Positions 25,987 to 34,307 of a stretch of 64,000 bases of DNA are shown here, one piece after another. Each line of letters starts with the position of its first letter. Position 1 is the stretch's first letter. Source of the stretch: SM1-73 sp964588305. Its GTDB lineage: Bacteria > Zixibacteria > MSB-5A5 > SM1-73. The notes beneath the pieces are model-generated. The model was not told the DNA's origin and did not search any database. It was given only the letters and a program-made list of their open reading frames with translations. A program made the translations under genes and the position numbers. The stretch covers positions 131,898 to 195,897 of the forward strand of contig CAZPOP010000002.1 in NCBI GenBank assembly GCA_964588305.1, in the 5' to 3' direction.

Positions 25987-28906
25987 TTCCGGTGGTCCAC
26001 ACCACCGCCTTATACGAACCGAAGACCGAGTCGGAAGGCAGACCCAACAAATCATACTCCCAAAGGTCAAAGGATATGCCCAGAGAGTTCAAAGCCGAGA
26101 CGAAGTAAGCCTCATAGCTTTCCCCGTCATCGTCGTCCACCAAAAGAACCGGCTTCCTCCCGATCTTAACCTCAAAAGTATCCGACGCGGAATAGGGTCC
26201 TGCTCCACTTATCTGTAGAACAAAAGTGGCTACCTGACCTAAAGGACAATCAGCTGCGGCCTCAAACCGGTAAGGAACAACCGAAGCGCCCGTGCCTCCG
26301 GGAGAGATGTCCGGATAGGCGGAACTGGACGTGGTTATGATGATATGAGGATCATCACAGATCAGGTTGGCGGTAACTCCAACTGCTCCCTGGCTTCCAT
26401 CATTCCTCAGCACCACAGTCATGTCGCAGGTTTCTCCCGGATCAGGCTCACCATCCCCGTTGCCATTGATGTCGTTGACGACCCTGGACTGGTAAGCCAG
26501 AACCGGCGCGTGTACCACAAGACTCAGATCCGACCGAGTCCCGCTTCCGTTGTCTGCGGTTACGTCCAGCTGAAAGACTACGACCTCGCCATCCGCTATC
26601 TCCGGAGAAACTTCAAAGCCAAAGTCATCCGGGCACGACACGGTCTGGTGTGCTCCTATGTCGCCGTAAACCTCATGGTCGTCGGTTATGGTGATCGATG
26701 GATGGGTGGTACTCAAGGTGGCTTGCACGTTAAAGGCGGTGGAATCTCCTATGTTCTCAAGCACTACGGGAAGCTCGATGGTCTCTCCCAAATCAACGTC
26801 CCCGTCGCTGTTTCCCAGACTCTCGCCCAGGCTGTCATCATCCACAGACCACTCCTCAAGGACGACAAAGGCACCCGGGACCACCATGATGATCTCCTCA
26901 AAGGGCAGGACATTGTGACCGGTTATGGTGAGTTCTACGTCGCCGGGGGTCAAAGGTGAAGGATAGAGGGTCACTTGGCCGTTCTCATCCGTATATCCGG
27001 TTTCAAAGATCTCATCCCCTTTTCTCAGACACACCAAAGCACCAAAAAATGGTCCACCCGAAGTTTCCACCGTTATGGTGACCTCGGACGGCGCCAGAGA
27101 AATGGTGGCGGGGTAATCCACCAGTAGCTCCTCTGCAATATAGGTCCAGATGTCCACGGATGGATCGCCATTTACATTGTACATGTCGAAATACGTTCTC
27201 ACGTCGGCGGTGTTCCCCCAGAACTGGTAAAGATACCATAAGGCCCTATCGGTCATGGAGACAACCGAATAGCAGGTCTCCTCGAAAGCAGCCCTAAACA
27301 TTCTCCTTTCCAGAGAGTCATCCTGCACCCAGTAGCTGGAGGCGGAAGCACCCCAGAAGGCTATCCCGCCCTTGTCGGCCTCCTTAACAAAGGTCTCCCC
27401 AAAACACTCGCTCTGATCGAAAGGATTAGTGGAACAAGCATGAGAAAGAACTAAAGGATATTCGTTTTCATTGCTCAGATCTTCCACATCATTTTGGTCA
27501 AAGGGCACACAGCCCCAGCCCCCGCTGTATCCATGTCCCGAGTAACAGAGAACCGCAGTTCCCCCATTTACACAATCAGAAATATCCTGGGTGTTGCCCC
27601 CCAAACGTTCCCAGATGCTGTCGCATATCACGCCATTCGGAGCCAGAAAGTTGTTGATCACAAACCTGTGCGTCTTTTCCGCAGTAAGACTGGCGTCGGA
27701 CGACGCGATGAAACATTCGTGTCTCATCCATTCCAGGTCAGGCGATGTGGGATTTTCATAGTAGAGCAGTTTGTCTACCATAGTGGCGGCTTCGCCTGTG
27801 TTCCGAACCGGGAACCTGGCCCGGCCAATGTCGGCAAAAATGTCTCCGTCCATCTGAACATAATACAGATCGGTAGCGCTGTAACTTGAGGTCCCGGAAT
27901 AGGTGGGAATCCAACCCACGTCCCCAAAAAGAAGGACATAGGTGGGAGGAATGGGCCAGTTGTAATAGGCAGACTCGATGGAATCCTTTATGGCAGACGT
28001 AGTCGATCCTATCTGCGGTACCTGAAGCACGGTGACGTGAAATCCTTTCTTGGTCTTCCAGTCCACCAGCGGAGCCAGGTTGCCATAAAAATCCTGATGC
28101 ACGATTATCAGGTAGCCGATGGGCAAAGGAGGCATTCCTTTGAGCAAATCCGCATAGCTGGAGTAGTTGATGAATAAATCCTTGCAAATCTCCTCATATG
28201 GCCGCGAGGCGTAGCGGGAAAGCATGGCTTCGGTGGTCCTCATGTCAGAGCCACTTAGATTCACCCTGATCTTTATGTCAGAGTACAGCCTCAACCCCCC
28301 GCTCAGGGGATTGTAACTTACCGGACGAACCTCAACCGTTACGAATCTATGCCCACGGATGGCGGCAATCTCTGTTTTCTGTGCGATTTGAGCAGGAAAG
28401 AATTGATCGTTTCGATAAAAACCCTCATGGATCACAAACTCAGCTTTCTCCCAAGCGCCTTCGATCTTCAGGATAGGGGGTTGAACCGGCATTATCCGAT
28501 TGGTGATCCCCAACTCCTCCAGACTGGTTTCGGAAACCTCCGAAGCTATCACCTCCACGTCCACCTCAGCACCATAAGGAATCTGAACCATCTTCCTGAT
28601 TACGGGAAGCCTGGGTTGGCCAGCCACGTTGGTGATCCCGCATTCGGGAATCGACAACTGGTTGAAGACTCCTCCTTTTGTCTGCAACTCCTCTGACCAC
28701 ATGCCGAAGACTTTGACCTCAAACTCAACCCGATTCTGATCAGATTGGGTGAGGTTGATCTGTGGTATCTTCTCGTCTCCCAGGGTGAACTGAATCCATC
28801 TGGGAGAAGAATCAGCTCCCAAAACTGTGGGGCCGAGCACAAACAAAAATGCCAATACGGCCAAAACAAAAGCAGTCCCTAACCGATTTAAGCCTTTAAC
28901 TATCAT
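25235..28906 (-). CDS. Gingipain-like C25 peptidase with CARDB/GATase-like chassis and dockerin tail (copy B)
   Basis: This 1223-residue protein is a tandem paralogue of the preceding gene. The signal peptide is ~1-31. The propeptide and catalytic region are strongly diverged from copy A, with candidate dyad His458 (SGHGYSGG) and Cys491 (SHACSTN), again 33 apart. From about residue 700 the CARDB-like, Ig-like, GATase-like and dockerin modules closely match copy A and become nucleotide-identical over the last 753 bases. The divergent catalytic heads suggest different cleavage preferences. AGGAGG lies just before the ATG and a promoter-like pair about 150 bases upstream. It has its own terminator. 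Substrates are unknown. Confidence 0.88.
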   Translation of the reverse strand: MIVKGLNRLGTAFVLAVLAFLFVLGPTVLGADSSPRWIQFTLGDEKIPQINLTQSDQNRVEFEVKVFGMWSEELQTKGGVFNQLSIPECGITNVAGQPRLPVIRKMVQIPYGAEVDVEVIASEVSETSLEELGITNRIMPVQPPILKIEGAWEKAEFVIHEGFYRNDQFFPAQIAQKTEIAAIRGHRFVTVEVRPVSYNPLSGGLRLYSDIKIRVNLSGSDMRTTEAMLSRYASRPYEEICKDLFINYSSYADLLKGMPPLPIGYLIIVHQDFYGNLAPLVDWKTKKGFHVTVLQVPQIGSTTSAIKDSIESAYYNWPIPPTYVLLFGDVGWIPTYSGTSSYSATDLYYVQMDGDIFADIGRARFPVRNTGEAATMVDKLLYYENPTSPDLEWMRHECFIASSDASLTAEKTHRFVINNFLAPNGVICDSIWERLGGNTQDISDCVNGGTAVLCYSGHGYSGGWGCVPFDQNDVEDLSNENEYPLVLSHACSTNPFDQSECFGETFVKEADKGGIAFWGASASSYWVQDDSLERRMFRAAFEETCYSVVSMTDRALWYLYQFWGNTADVRTYFDMYNVNGDPSVDIWTYIAEELLVDYPATISLAPSEVTITVETSGGPFFGALVCLRKGDEIFETGYTDENGQVTLYPSPLTPGDVELTITGHNVLPFEEIIMVVPGAFVVLEEWSVDDDSLGESLGNSDGDVDLGETIELPVVLENIGDSTAFNVQATLSTTHPSITITDDHEVYGDIGAHQTVSCPDDFGFEVSPEIADGEVVVFQLDVTADNGSGTRSDLSLVVHAPVLAYQSRVVNDINGNGDGEPDPGETCDMTVVLRNDGSQGAVGVTANLICDDPHIIITTSSSAYPDISPGGTGASVVPYRFEAAADCPLGQVATFVLQISGAGPYSASDTFEVKIGRKPVLLVDDDDGESYEAYFVSALNSLGISFDLWEYDLLGLPSDSVFGSYKAVVWTTGNDYGSVGNPSTLTPEDQAGLQTYLDNNGRLFLSSQDLLYDNDPNTFITDYLHVAGHTDDPGINSVEGVSGDAVSDGISISLSYPFTGLADYVVPHPDAAGIFYRTGKSSPVSREGLSAVPSFPVGGPDVTNYCALRYPATGTADYQVVFFGFPFEAVPQSGDDPNNANSVMGRIMAWFGINKPAASRGDANGDGEIDIADVMYLANYLFIGGTAPDPMWAGDANCDGEVDVADVMYLINYLFIGGSAPGC

Positions 28907-29057
28907 GGCATTAAACCTCCTTTACTTATAGGTGCGATTTAACTGAAACGAGAAAACGGGTTTTCGGAAGCACTCCAAAAAGATAAAGCCAACGTTGCAT
29001 TTGAAAATCTCTGTGAATCAGACAGACCTTTCCTTCCTTTCCAAGCAGTCTAATGTC

Positions 29058-29085
29058 AAGATAATACAAAACTTACCATTGTCAA
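29058..29085 (-). promoter_or_regulatory. Promoter for C25 copy B
   Basis: On the minus strand a perfect TTGACA (29085-29080), 16 bases, then TATCTT (29063-29058). The same TTGACA-N16-TATCTT arrangement precedes the M14 chassis gene at 58542-58569. Confidence 0.55.
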
Positions 29086-29199
29086 CCCTTTTAACCGGCC
29101 CCTCCAAGAAAAACTCGCCCCGGGGAGAACACAAGACATCGGCCTTTGAAGGGAGTAATTCCACTATCAATGGATTATCGGAAGAATAGGGGAGTCGTT

Positions 29200-30579
29200 T
29201 TAGAATTCAAAGAGCAATCTCAAAGCAGGGATGGCAAAGTCAATAGCAAAGGCAAAGGAGACTATATACATCAACCAATGGACCTCTTTTCCCTTGCCGG
29301 TCAGGAGCTTGATCAAGGTGAAGGTTATGAAGCCGAAACCGATGCCATTGGAGATGGAATAGGTTAAGGGCATCACGATCATGATAAGAAACGCGGGAAA
29401 GGCCTCGTCGAATTTGGCAAAGGGAAGGTCCTTGACGATGGAGAGCATCAGAAAGCCCACGATGATCAGGGCGGGAGCGGTCGCTTCTTTGGGAACGATC
29501 CCGGCGACAGGTGATAAGAATATGGCAAGCAGAAATAAGATTCCTACGACCACCGTTGTCAGACCGGATCTTCCGCCGGCAGATATTCCCGCAGCGCTTT
29601 CGATGTAGGTGGTCACAGAACTGGCAGAGGAGGCGCCTCCTGCCACCGCAGAAATCGAATCGACGAGAAGAACCCGATTGATCCGGGGCAATCTTCCCTG
29701 CTGATCCAGAAACTTAGCCTCACTTCCCAGACCGATCACCGTCCCCAGGGTGTCGAAGAAGTCAGACAACATCACGGAGAATACCAAAACCAAAGCCGTC
29801 AACACGCCCAACTTGGAGATGGCGCCGAAATCAAACCTCCCCACGGTGGAAAAGTCAGGCATGGAAAAAAGAGAGGGGGGGAGTTTGGCTATGTTGGGAT
29901 CAGGGAAAGCCTGAAAACCGGAGGCGTAATTTACGAAGATCGCCAGAACGGTGGAGGTGAGAATTCCGATCAACAAAGCTCCTTTCACCCTCGCCTTCAG
30001 CAATATGGCGGTCAACAAAAGTCCGAAAACAGCGACCACCACCTGAAGATTGTCGAATGCTCCCAGGGTGACTAAGGTGGTTTGGCTTTCCTGCACGAAA
30101 CCAGCCTGAATTAGTCCGATGAAGGCTATGAACAACCCGATCCCCACGGAGATTGCCTGCTTCAGAGACAGGGGTATGGAGTTCATCACCGCCTCTCTGA
30201 AGCCGGTGAGGACTAAGATGGTGATTATTATCCCTTCCATCACAATCACGCCCATGGCTGACGGCCAGGAGAGCCCCATGCCTAAGACCATCTGATAGGA
30301 GACGATGGCATTCAGCCCCATTCCCGGAGCCAGGGCAAAGGGATAGTTGGTCCACATTCCCATGATGATACACATCACTGCCGCAGACAGGCAGGTGGCG
30401 GTCATGGAGGCGGAAAATGGCAGGGCCAGATCTTTCAAGCTGGGATCGCCGAAGAAACTCAAGAAAAGGGGATTGACGAAGATTATGTAGGACATGGTGA
30501 GAAAAGTGGTCACCCCCGCCAAAACCTCAGTTCTCACGTTGGTCTTTAATTCGTCCAATTTAAAGTAATCTTTTAACAT
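29200..30579 (-). CDS. NCS2-family purine permease (AzgA/PbuG-like)
   Basis: This 459-residue membrane transporter has about 12-14 helices and matches the adenine/guanine/hypoxanthine branch of the NCS2 family. Supporting signatures are the opening FKLDELKTNVRTEVLAGVTTFLTMSYIIFVNP, the ALAPGMGLNA motif (about residue 80), ISVGIGLFIAFIGL and DFFDTLGTVIGLG. Family members import purine bases with protons. Length is normal. The leader carries no recognisable purine riboswitch. It separates the secretome island from the radical-enzyme block and may simply be a salvage gene; any link to the nearby orotate phosphoribosyltransferase is speculative. Confidence 0.88.
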   Translation of the reverse strand: MLKDYFKLDELKTNVRTEVLAGVTTFLTMSYIIFVNPLFLSFFGDPSLKDLALPFSASMTATCLSAAVMCIIMGMWTNYPFALAPGMGLNAIVSYQMVLGMGLSWPSAMGVIVMEGIIITILVLTGFREAVMNSIPLSLKQAISVGIGLFIAFIGLIQAGFVQESQTTLVTLGAFDNLQVVVAVFGLLLTAILLKARVKGALLIGILTSTVLAIFVNYASGFQAFPDPNIAKLPPSLFSMPDFSTVGRFDFGAISKLGVLTALVLVFSVMLSDFFDTLGTVIGLGSEAKFLDQQGRLPRINRVLLVDSISAVAGGASSASSVTTYIESAAGISAGGRSGLTTVVVGILFLLAIFLSPVAGIVPKEATAPALIIVGFLMLSIVKDLPFAKFDEAFPAFLIMIVMPLTYSISNGIGFGFITFTLIKLLTGKGKEVHWLMYIVSFAFAIDFAIPALRLLFEF

Positions 30580-30767
30580 ATACTTTTTTTACTGGCTTCT
30601 TGGCTAGGACAGAAACTCCTGCTTCAGGCCCCCGTTTTTCTCCAGCCATTCATTACCGTTGGCGAACAGAGCCAACGACAAGCAAAAACGTCTCTTTTAT
30701 CGACCCTATTTTATCCTATCTCCTTCCAAGAGTCAAGACTTTTTTGAGCTTATGGAAGAAGCAGGCC

Positions 30768-31709
30768 TCAAACGCTCTTTGCCTTTCTTCCCTTGATTAT
30801 GTAGAAGTCAGTGGAACCGCAGGCGAAATACTTGCCGTCATCAATTTGCTGCCTCAAAATGGACATGACTCTGTCATTTATTTCTCGATAGTGCTCAAAC
30901 TCTTTGGGATCCCCACCTCCGGCCAGAAATTCCTTTTTCCCCCGGTCCATAAAAATTTCGCGCCGCTTTTCGTCTAACAATTCTTTCTTTACAGACTCCA
31001 GCGAGTGCTTCTGGAGAGGATCCGGGTAAGGCGGCTCAACGTAAAAGACCCGATCATTTAACCTGACACCGATATCCGTAAGACCCAGTTCCTTCATCAT
31101 CCTGGGAACCCTGGTGCCGATGCTGTTGTCTCCCTGACCCAGCTTAATACGGCCTTTGTTGCTGATTATGACTATCTTTGCCAGTAACAGCTGCTCCTCA
31201 ATATCCAGCTCCGGCAGAGACCAGTGGCGCTTTGCCAACATGGGTGAGAGGTTATCGGGTTCATTGCACATAATAAGCCCTCCCGGTTTGGCCACACGCG
31301 CCATCTCGGCTAAAGCGAGTTCTGGCTTTTCCAGATGCATCAACAAAGCCTGGCACATGACCAGATCGGCGAAACTGTCGGGAAACGGCAATTTGTATAC
31401 GTCGCCTTCGGTGAAACAGGCTTCCCCACCAACGGCCCACTCTTTAGCGACCTTTGCCGCATCCCGGAGCAGTTCGGGTGACACGTCGACGCCTAAGTAC
31501 TGTCCACCTTTGCCGAAATAGGGCCAGTAGGTATAGCCTAAATAACCCAACCCACAGCCTACATCGACCGCGGTCATGCCGGGCTTCAGTCCCAACCACG
31601 CGGCAAACTTATCCAACGTATCGTCGAACCACGCATATTTGCGCTGGTAGACTAACATTTCTTTCCAGCACTCCTCCGACCAATCTATTCTCTTCTTATT
31701 CTGGTTCAT
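30768..31709 (-). CDS. Class I SAM-dependent methyltransferase (tandem paralogue 1)
   Basis: This is 313 residues from the ATG at 31709, which has GGAG about 8 bases upstream; an in-frame extension to 31793 would overlap the preceding gene. The SAM-binding motif AVDVGCGLGYLG is at residues ~47-58, motif II acidic LGVDVS follows, then LPFPDSFADLVMCQALLMHL and VAKPGGLIMCNEP, all typical of Rossmann-fold methyltransferases. The C-terminal ~120 residues (WVEP-like segment, DRGKKEFLAGGGDPKEFEHYREI) are shared only with the next gene and resemble nothing I can name. The gap to its paralogue is 35 bases. Substrate unknown. Confidence 0.8.
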   Translation of the reverse strand: MNQNKKRIDWSEECWKEMLVYQRKYAWFDDTLDKFAAWLGLKPGMTAVDVGCGLGYLGYTYWPYFGKGGQYLGVDVSPELLRDAAKVAKEWAVGGEACFTEGDVYKLPFPDSFADLVMCQALLMHLEKPELALAEMARVAKPGGLIMCNEPDNLSPMLAKRHWSLPELDIEEQLLLAKIVIISNKGRIKLGQGDNSIGTRVPRMMKELGLTDIGVRLNDRVFYVEPPYPDPLQKHSLESVKKELLDEKRREIFMDRGKKEFLAGGGDPKEFEHYREINDRVMSILRQQIDDGKYFACGSTDFYIIKGRKAKSV

Positions 31710-31744
31710 ACCCACTCCGGATTTTGGAATTGAAAAGCATCTGA

Positions 31745-32671
31745 TTATTTTGGTTTTCTCGCCTTTATTACATATAAATCGCCGGAGCCGCATTCGAAAT
31801 ACTCGCCGTCCTCAATTTGCCGCCGAATAATGGATCTGATTCTATCGTGTATTTCTCTATAGCGCTCATACTCTCCGAGCTTGCCCCCTCCCGCCAGAAA
31901 CTCCTTTTTTTCCCTATCCATAAACACTTCATACTTTTTCTCATCTAACCATCGCTTTTTCACCCACTCCAGATGATACTGCTGGAGGGGACCCTCATAG
32001 GGTGGCTCCACCCAATAGGCGCGATCATTTATCCGAACGCCGATATCGGTTAAGCCTAACTCTTTCATCATCCTGGGAATCTTTCGGCCAAGGCTGTTGT
32101 CGCCCTGACCCCGCTTGATACGCCCTTTGTTACAAATCATGGCGATCTTTGCGAACAACAGTTGCTCCTCTATATCAAGTTCCGGTATCGAGGGGTAGCG
32201 CAGAGTCAATATTGTGGACAGATTGTCTGGTTCCTTGCACACAATAAGCCCACCTGGCTTGGCCACGCGTACCATCTCGGCTAAGGCCAGTTGAGGTTTC
32301 TCCAGGTGAATCAACAGGATGTGACACATAACCAGATCGGCGAAATCGTCGGGAAAGGGCAGTCTGCACGCGTCGCCTGCGACGAAGTGGGCTTCTCCGT
32401 TCACGGCCCACTCGGTGGCCGCCTTTGTTGCATCCTGGAGCAGCTTCGATGATATGTCGACGCCGAGGTAACTTCCGCCCTCCCCGAAATAGGGCCAATA
32501 CGTATAACCTAAGTAGCCCAACCCACAGCCTACATCGACCGCGGTCATTGGAGGCTTCAAGCCCAGCCAGACGGCTAACTTGTCTAGCGTATCCTCAAGC
32601 CAAAGGAATTTACGTTGGTATACCAACATTTCTTTCCAGCACTTCTCCGACCAATCAATCATCTTCTTCAT
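31745..32671 (-). CDS. Class I SAM-dependent methyltransferase (tandem paralogue 2)
   Basis: This 308-residue protein is a clear paralogue of the neighbour, sharing IDWSE.CWKEMLVYQRK, VDVGCGLGYLGYTYWPYFG and FLAGGG almost word for word over the full length, so the pair arose by tandem duplication. The SAM motif lies near residues 45-56. I chose the ATG at 32671; an upstream TTG adds three residues and neither has a strong ribosome site. Divergence is concentrated in substrate-facing segments (LRYPSIPELD versus KRHWSLPELD). It probably acts on a related small molecule; the target is unknown. Confidence 0.8.
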   Translation of the reverse strand: MKKMIDWSEKCWKEMLVYQRKFLWLEDTLDKLAVWLGLKPPMTAVDVGCGLGYLGYTYWPYFGEGGSYLGVDISSKLLQDATKAATEWAVNGEAHFVAGDACRLPFPDDFADLVMCHILLIHLEKPQLALAEMVRVAKPGGLIVCKEPDNLSTILTLRYPSIPELDIEEQLLFAKIAMICNKGRIKRGQGDNSLGRKIPRMMKELGLTDIGVRINDRAYWVEPPYEGPLQQYHLEWVKKRWLDEKKYEVFMDREKKEFLAGGGKLGEYERYREIHDRIRSIIRRQIEDGEYFECGSGDLYVIKARKPK

Positions 32672-32816
32672 ATCGCGCAAGTGAGGTTATCGGCTATCGG
32701 TGTCTACTAACCATCCGCACGCAATCCTCCGGGCTGTGCTCAGATGAAAACACACTCCTGGGTGCCAAAACTTTCTCGTGCAGGAGATCACCTCAGGAGA
32801 ATATCTCAAGCATGCT

Positions 32817-33221
32817 TCACCGTTTCAGAGTGCGAATAGATAAGATATGTACTGTTACGCCGATGGCAACCAGAATCAAGATTATCTTCACCAGAACAAG
32901 GTGAACCACCAAAAGAGCCGACACCATTATTGCGATCCATAGCAGTAACACCGAACTAACCTTGACTGCCAACGGAACCTGCTTTTTCTCTCGATAGTCT
33001 CTGATGTAATTCCCAAACCATCTGTTATTCAGAAGCCAGTCGTAAAATCTCTTTGAGCCTCTGGCATAGCATGCAGCGGCAAGAAGAAGAAAAGGGGTTG
33101 TAGGCAAGACGGGCAAGAAGATTCCGAGTACTCCCAGCCCCAGAGACAACGTGCCAGCGATAATCAACAATCCCCTAACCAGTGCATTCGGGGAGTTCTT
33201 GGGGGGGAGTTTGTCTTCCAT
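32817..33221 (-). CDS. DUF454 / YbaN-family small membrane protein
   Basis: This is 134 residues from the ATG at 33221 (AAGGGG upstream); a 52-residue in-frame extension is not protein-like. It has the DUF454 signature: helix RGLLIIAGTLSLGLGVLGIFLPVLPTTPFLLLAAACYARGS, then RFYDWLLNNRWFGNYIRDYREKK and two further helices. The family is widespread, membrane-embedded and of unknown function. Position between methyltransferases and a GNAT protein gives no functional hint. Confidence 0.85.
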   Translation of the reverse strand: MEDKLPPKNSPNALVRGLLIIAGTLSLGLGVLGIFLPVLPTTPFLLLAAACYARGSKRFYDWLLNNRWFGNYIRDYREKKQVPLAVKVSSVLLLWIAIMVSALLVVHLVLVKIILILVAIGVTVHILSIRTLKR

Positions 33222-33407
33222 GCATTTCCCCTTGCCATTTCTTTCTAAGATAACTCCGGTGTTGGACTTAATGCCTTGCTTCATGGTTGTGCAGGTCGGG
33301 ACGGCTTTCCTTCTCTGGCTCAATTCGCAGTCGCGCGGACTCTTTTGGCTGCGGTTTTCGGACATCTCCTCTATCACGAATTATGCTGCTCTTACAGGAT
33401 TTTGATT

Positions 33408-34163
33408 CTATTTGTAGTAACCCGCCAGTTCGACTTTCTCACGGAAACCCATCTTCTTGTAGATATCGCATGAGGCAAACGTTTTGGGGGCCACTATGAT
33501 AATGTTCTCAGCGTCTCTTTTTTCTGCAGCATCTATCAGCGCTGCCATAAGAGTGGAAGCAACATGCTGCTTTCTGTATTCGGGCATGGTATATACTTCA
33601 TCGATCTGGCAGGTCCTCCGGGAAGTAAACAGAGCCATCATGCCGGCAGGCTGGGCATCAAATTTGGCAACATACATCTCCACCCTGGGATCCGAGAATC
33701 TCCTTCGGCTGCGCTCCACAAGCCTGGGGATTTCGGAGGGGACAAGATCAGGGTCGTGACTGTATAGCGCGCTTTGTACCTGTTCCCAGTCTTTGGGCGG
33801 TTGGGAGCCGCCTTCGATTTTCACGCGTGGGTTGGTGGTCAGCGAAATCGTCGGACCCAAGACCATTCCAATCTCCAGATTGAATTTGAAACCCCCAGAA
33901 AGCAGGAATGCCTCAAGTTGTTCGTTTCTGTAAGAAGGATGAATTGCCCAATACCTCAAATCCTCCAATTTAGCCTTCTTTTTCTCAACGAAGGACTCGA
34001 CTTCCTGCATAAGACAAGATGGGTGCACGTCACCCGGCAGTCGAATCCGCCGTACATTTCCATCTGCTAAGGCGATACAACAATATTTCAAATCCTCTAG
34101 TGGCTCCAGCAGAGAATACCATTCATCCTGGCATCTTAGAATTTCGGTTGAGATTTTATGCAT
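33408..34163 (-). CDS. GNAT-family N-acetyltransferase
   Basis: This is a 251-residue protein with the GNAT fold in its C-terminal half. The acetyl-CoA binding motif A region reads IDEVYTMPEYRKQHVASTLM (around residues 192-211), followed by LIDAAEKRDAENIIIVAP and IYKKMGFREK, typical of beta4-alpha3-beta5-alpha4. In the pyrophosphate loop the usual R-x-x-G-x-A reads R-K-Q-H-V-A, with His in place of Gly. The N-terminal half looks like a second, decayed GNAT-like domain. Acceptor unknown. It sits just downstream of the glycyl radical enzyme on the same strand, 144 bases away. Confidence 0.75.
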   Translation of the reverse strand: MHKISTEILRCQDEWYSLLEPLEDLKYCCIALADGNVRRIRLPGDVHPSCLMQEVESFVEKKKAKLEDLRYWAIHPSYRNEQLEAFLLSGGFKFNLEIGMVLGPTISLTTNPRVKIEGGSQPPKDWEQVQSALYSHDPDLVPSEIPRLVERSRRRFSDPRVEMYVAKFDAQPAGMMALFTSRRTCQIDEVYTMPEYRKQHVASTLMAALIDAAEKRDAENIIIVAPKTFASCDIYKKMGFREKVELAGYYK

Positions 34164-34307
34164 CTAAAATAACCTTCGCCCCTGCAGGCAATTTCGTCTC
34201 GCTGGTCCATTAACGAAAAGTCAATGATTGGCCAGAGTCTTAACGGACACCGAAGAAGCTTCATCTTCGCCAGAATGATGCTTTTATGTGTGCACCAGGT
34301 CCAAGGA

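Noticed and set aside
28349..28696. Plus-strand frame antisense to C25 copy B
   Set aside because: It lacks a ribosome site and family resemblance, and the C25 frame on the other strand is clear.
30580..30767. Purine riboswitch before the NCS2 permease
   Set aside because: The minus-strand leader lacks the conserved purine-aptamer core words and three-way junction stems, so I do not call one.
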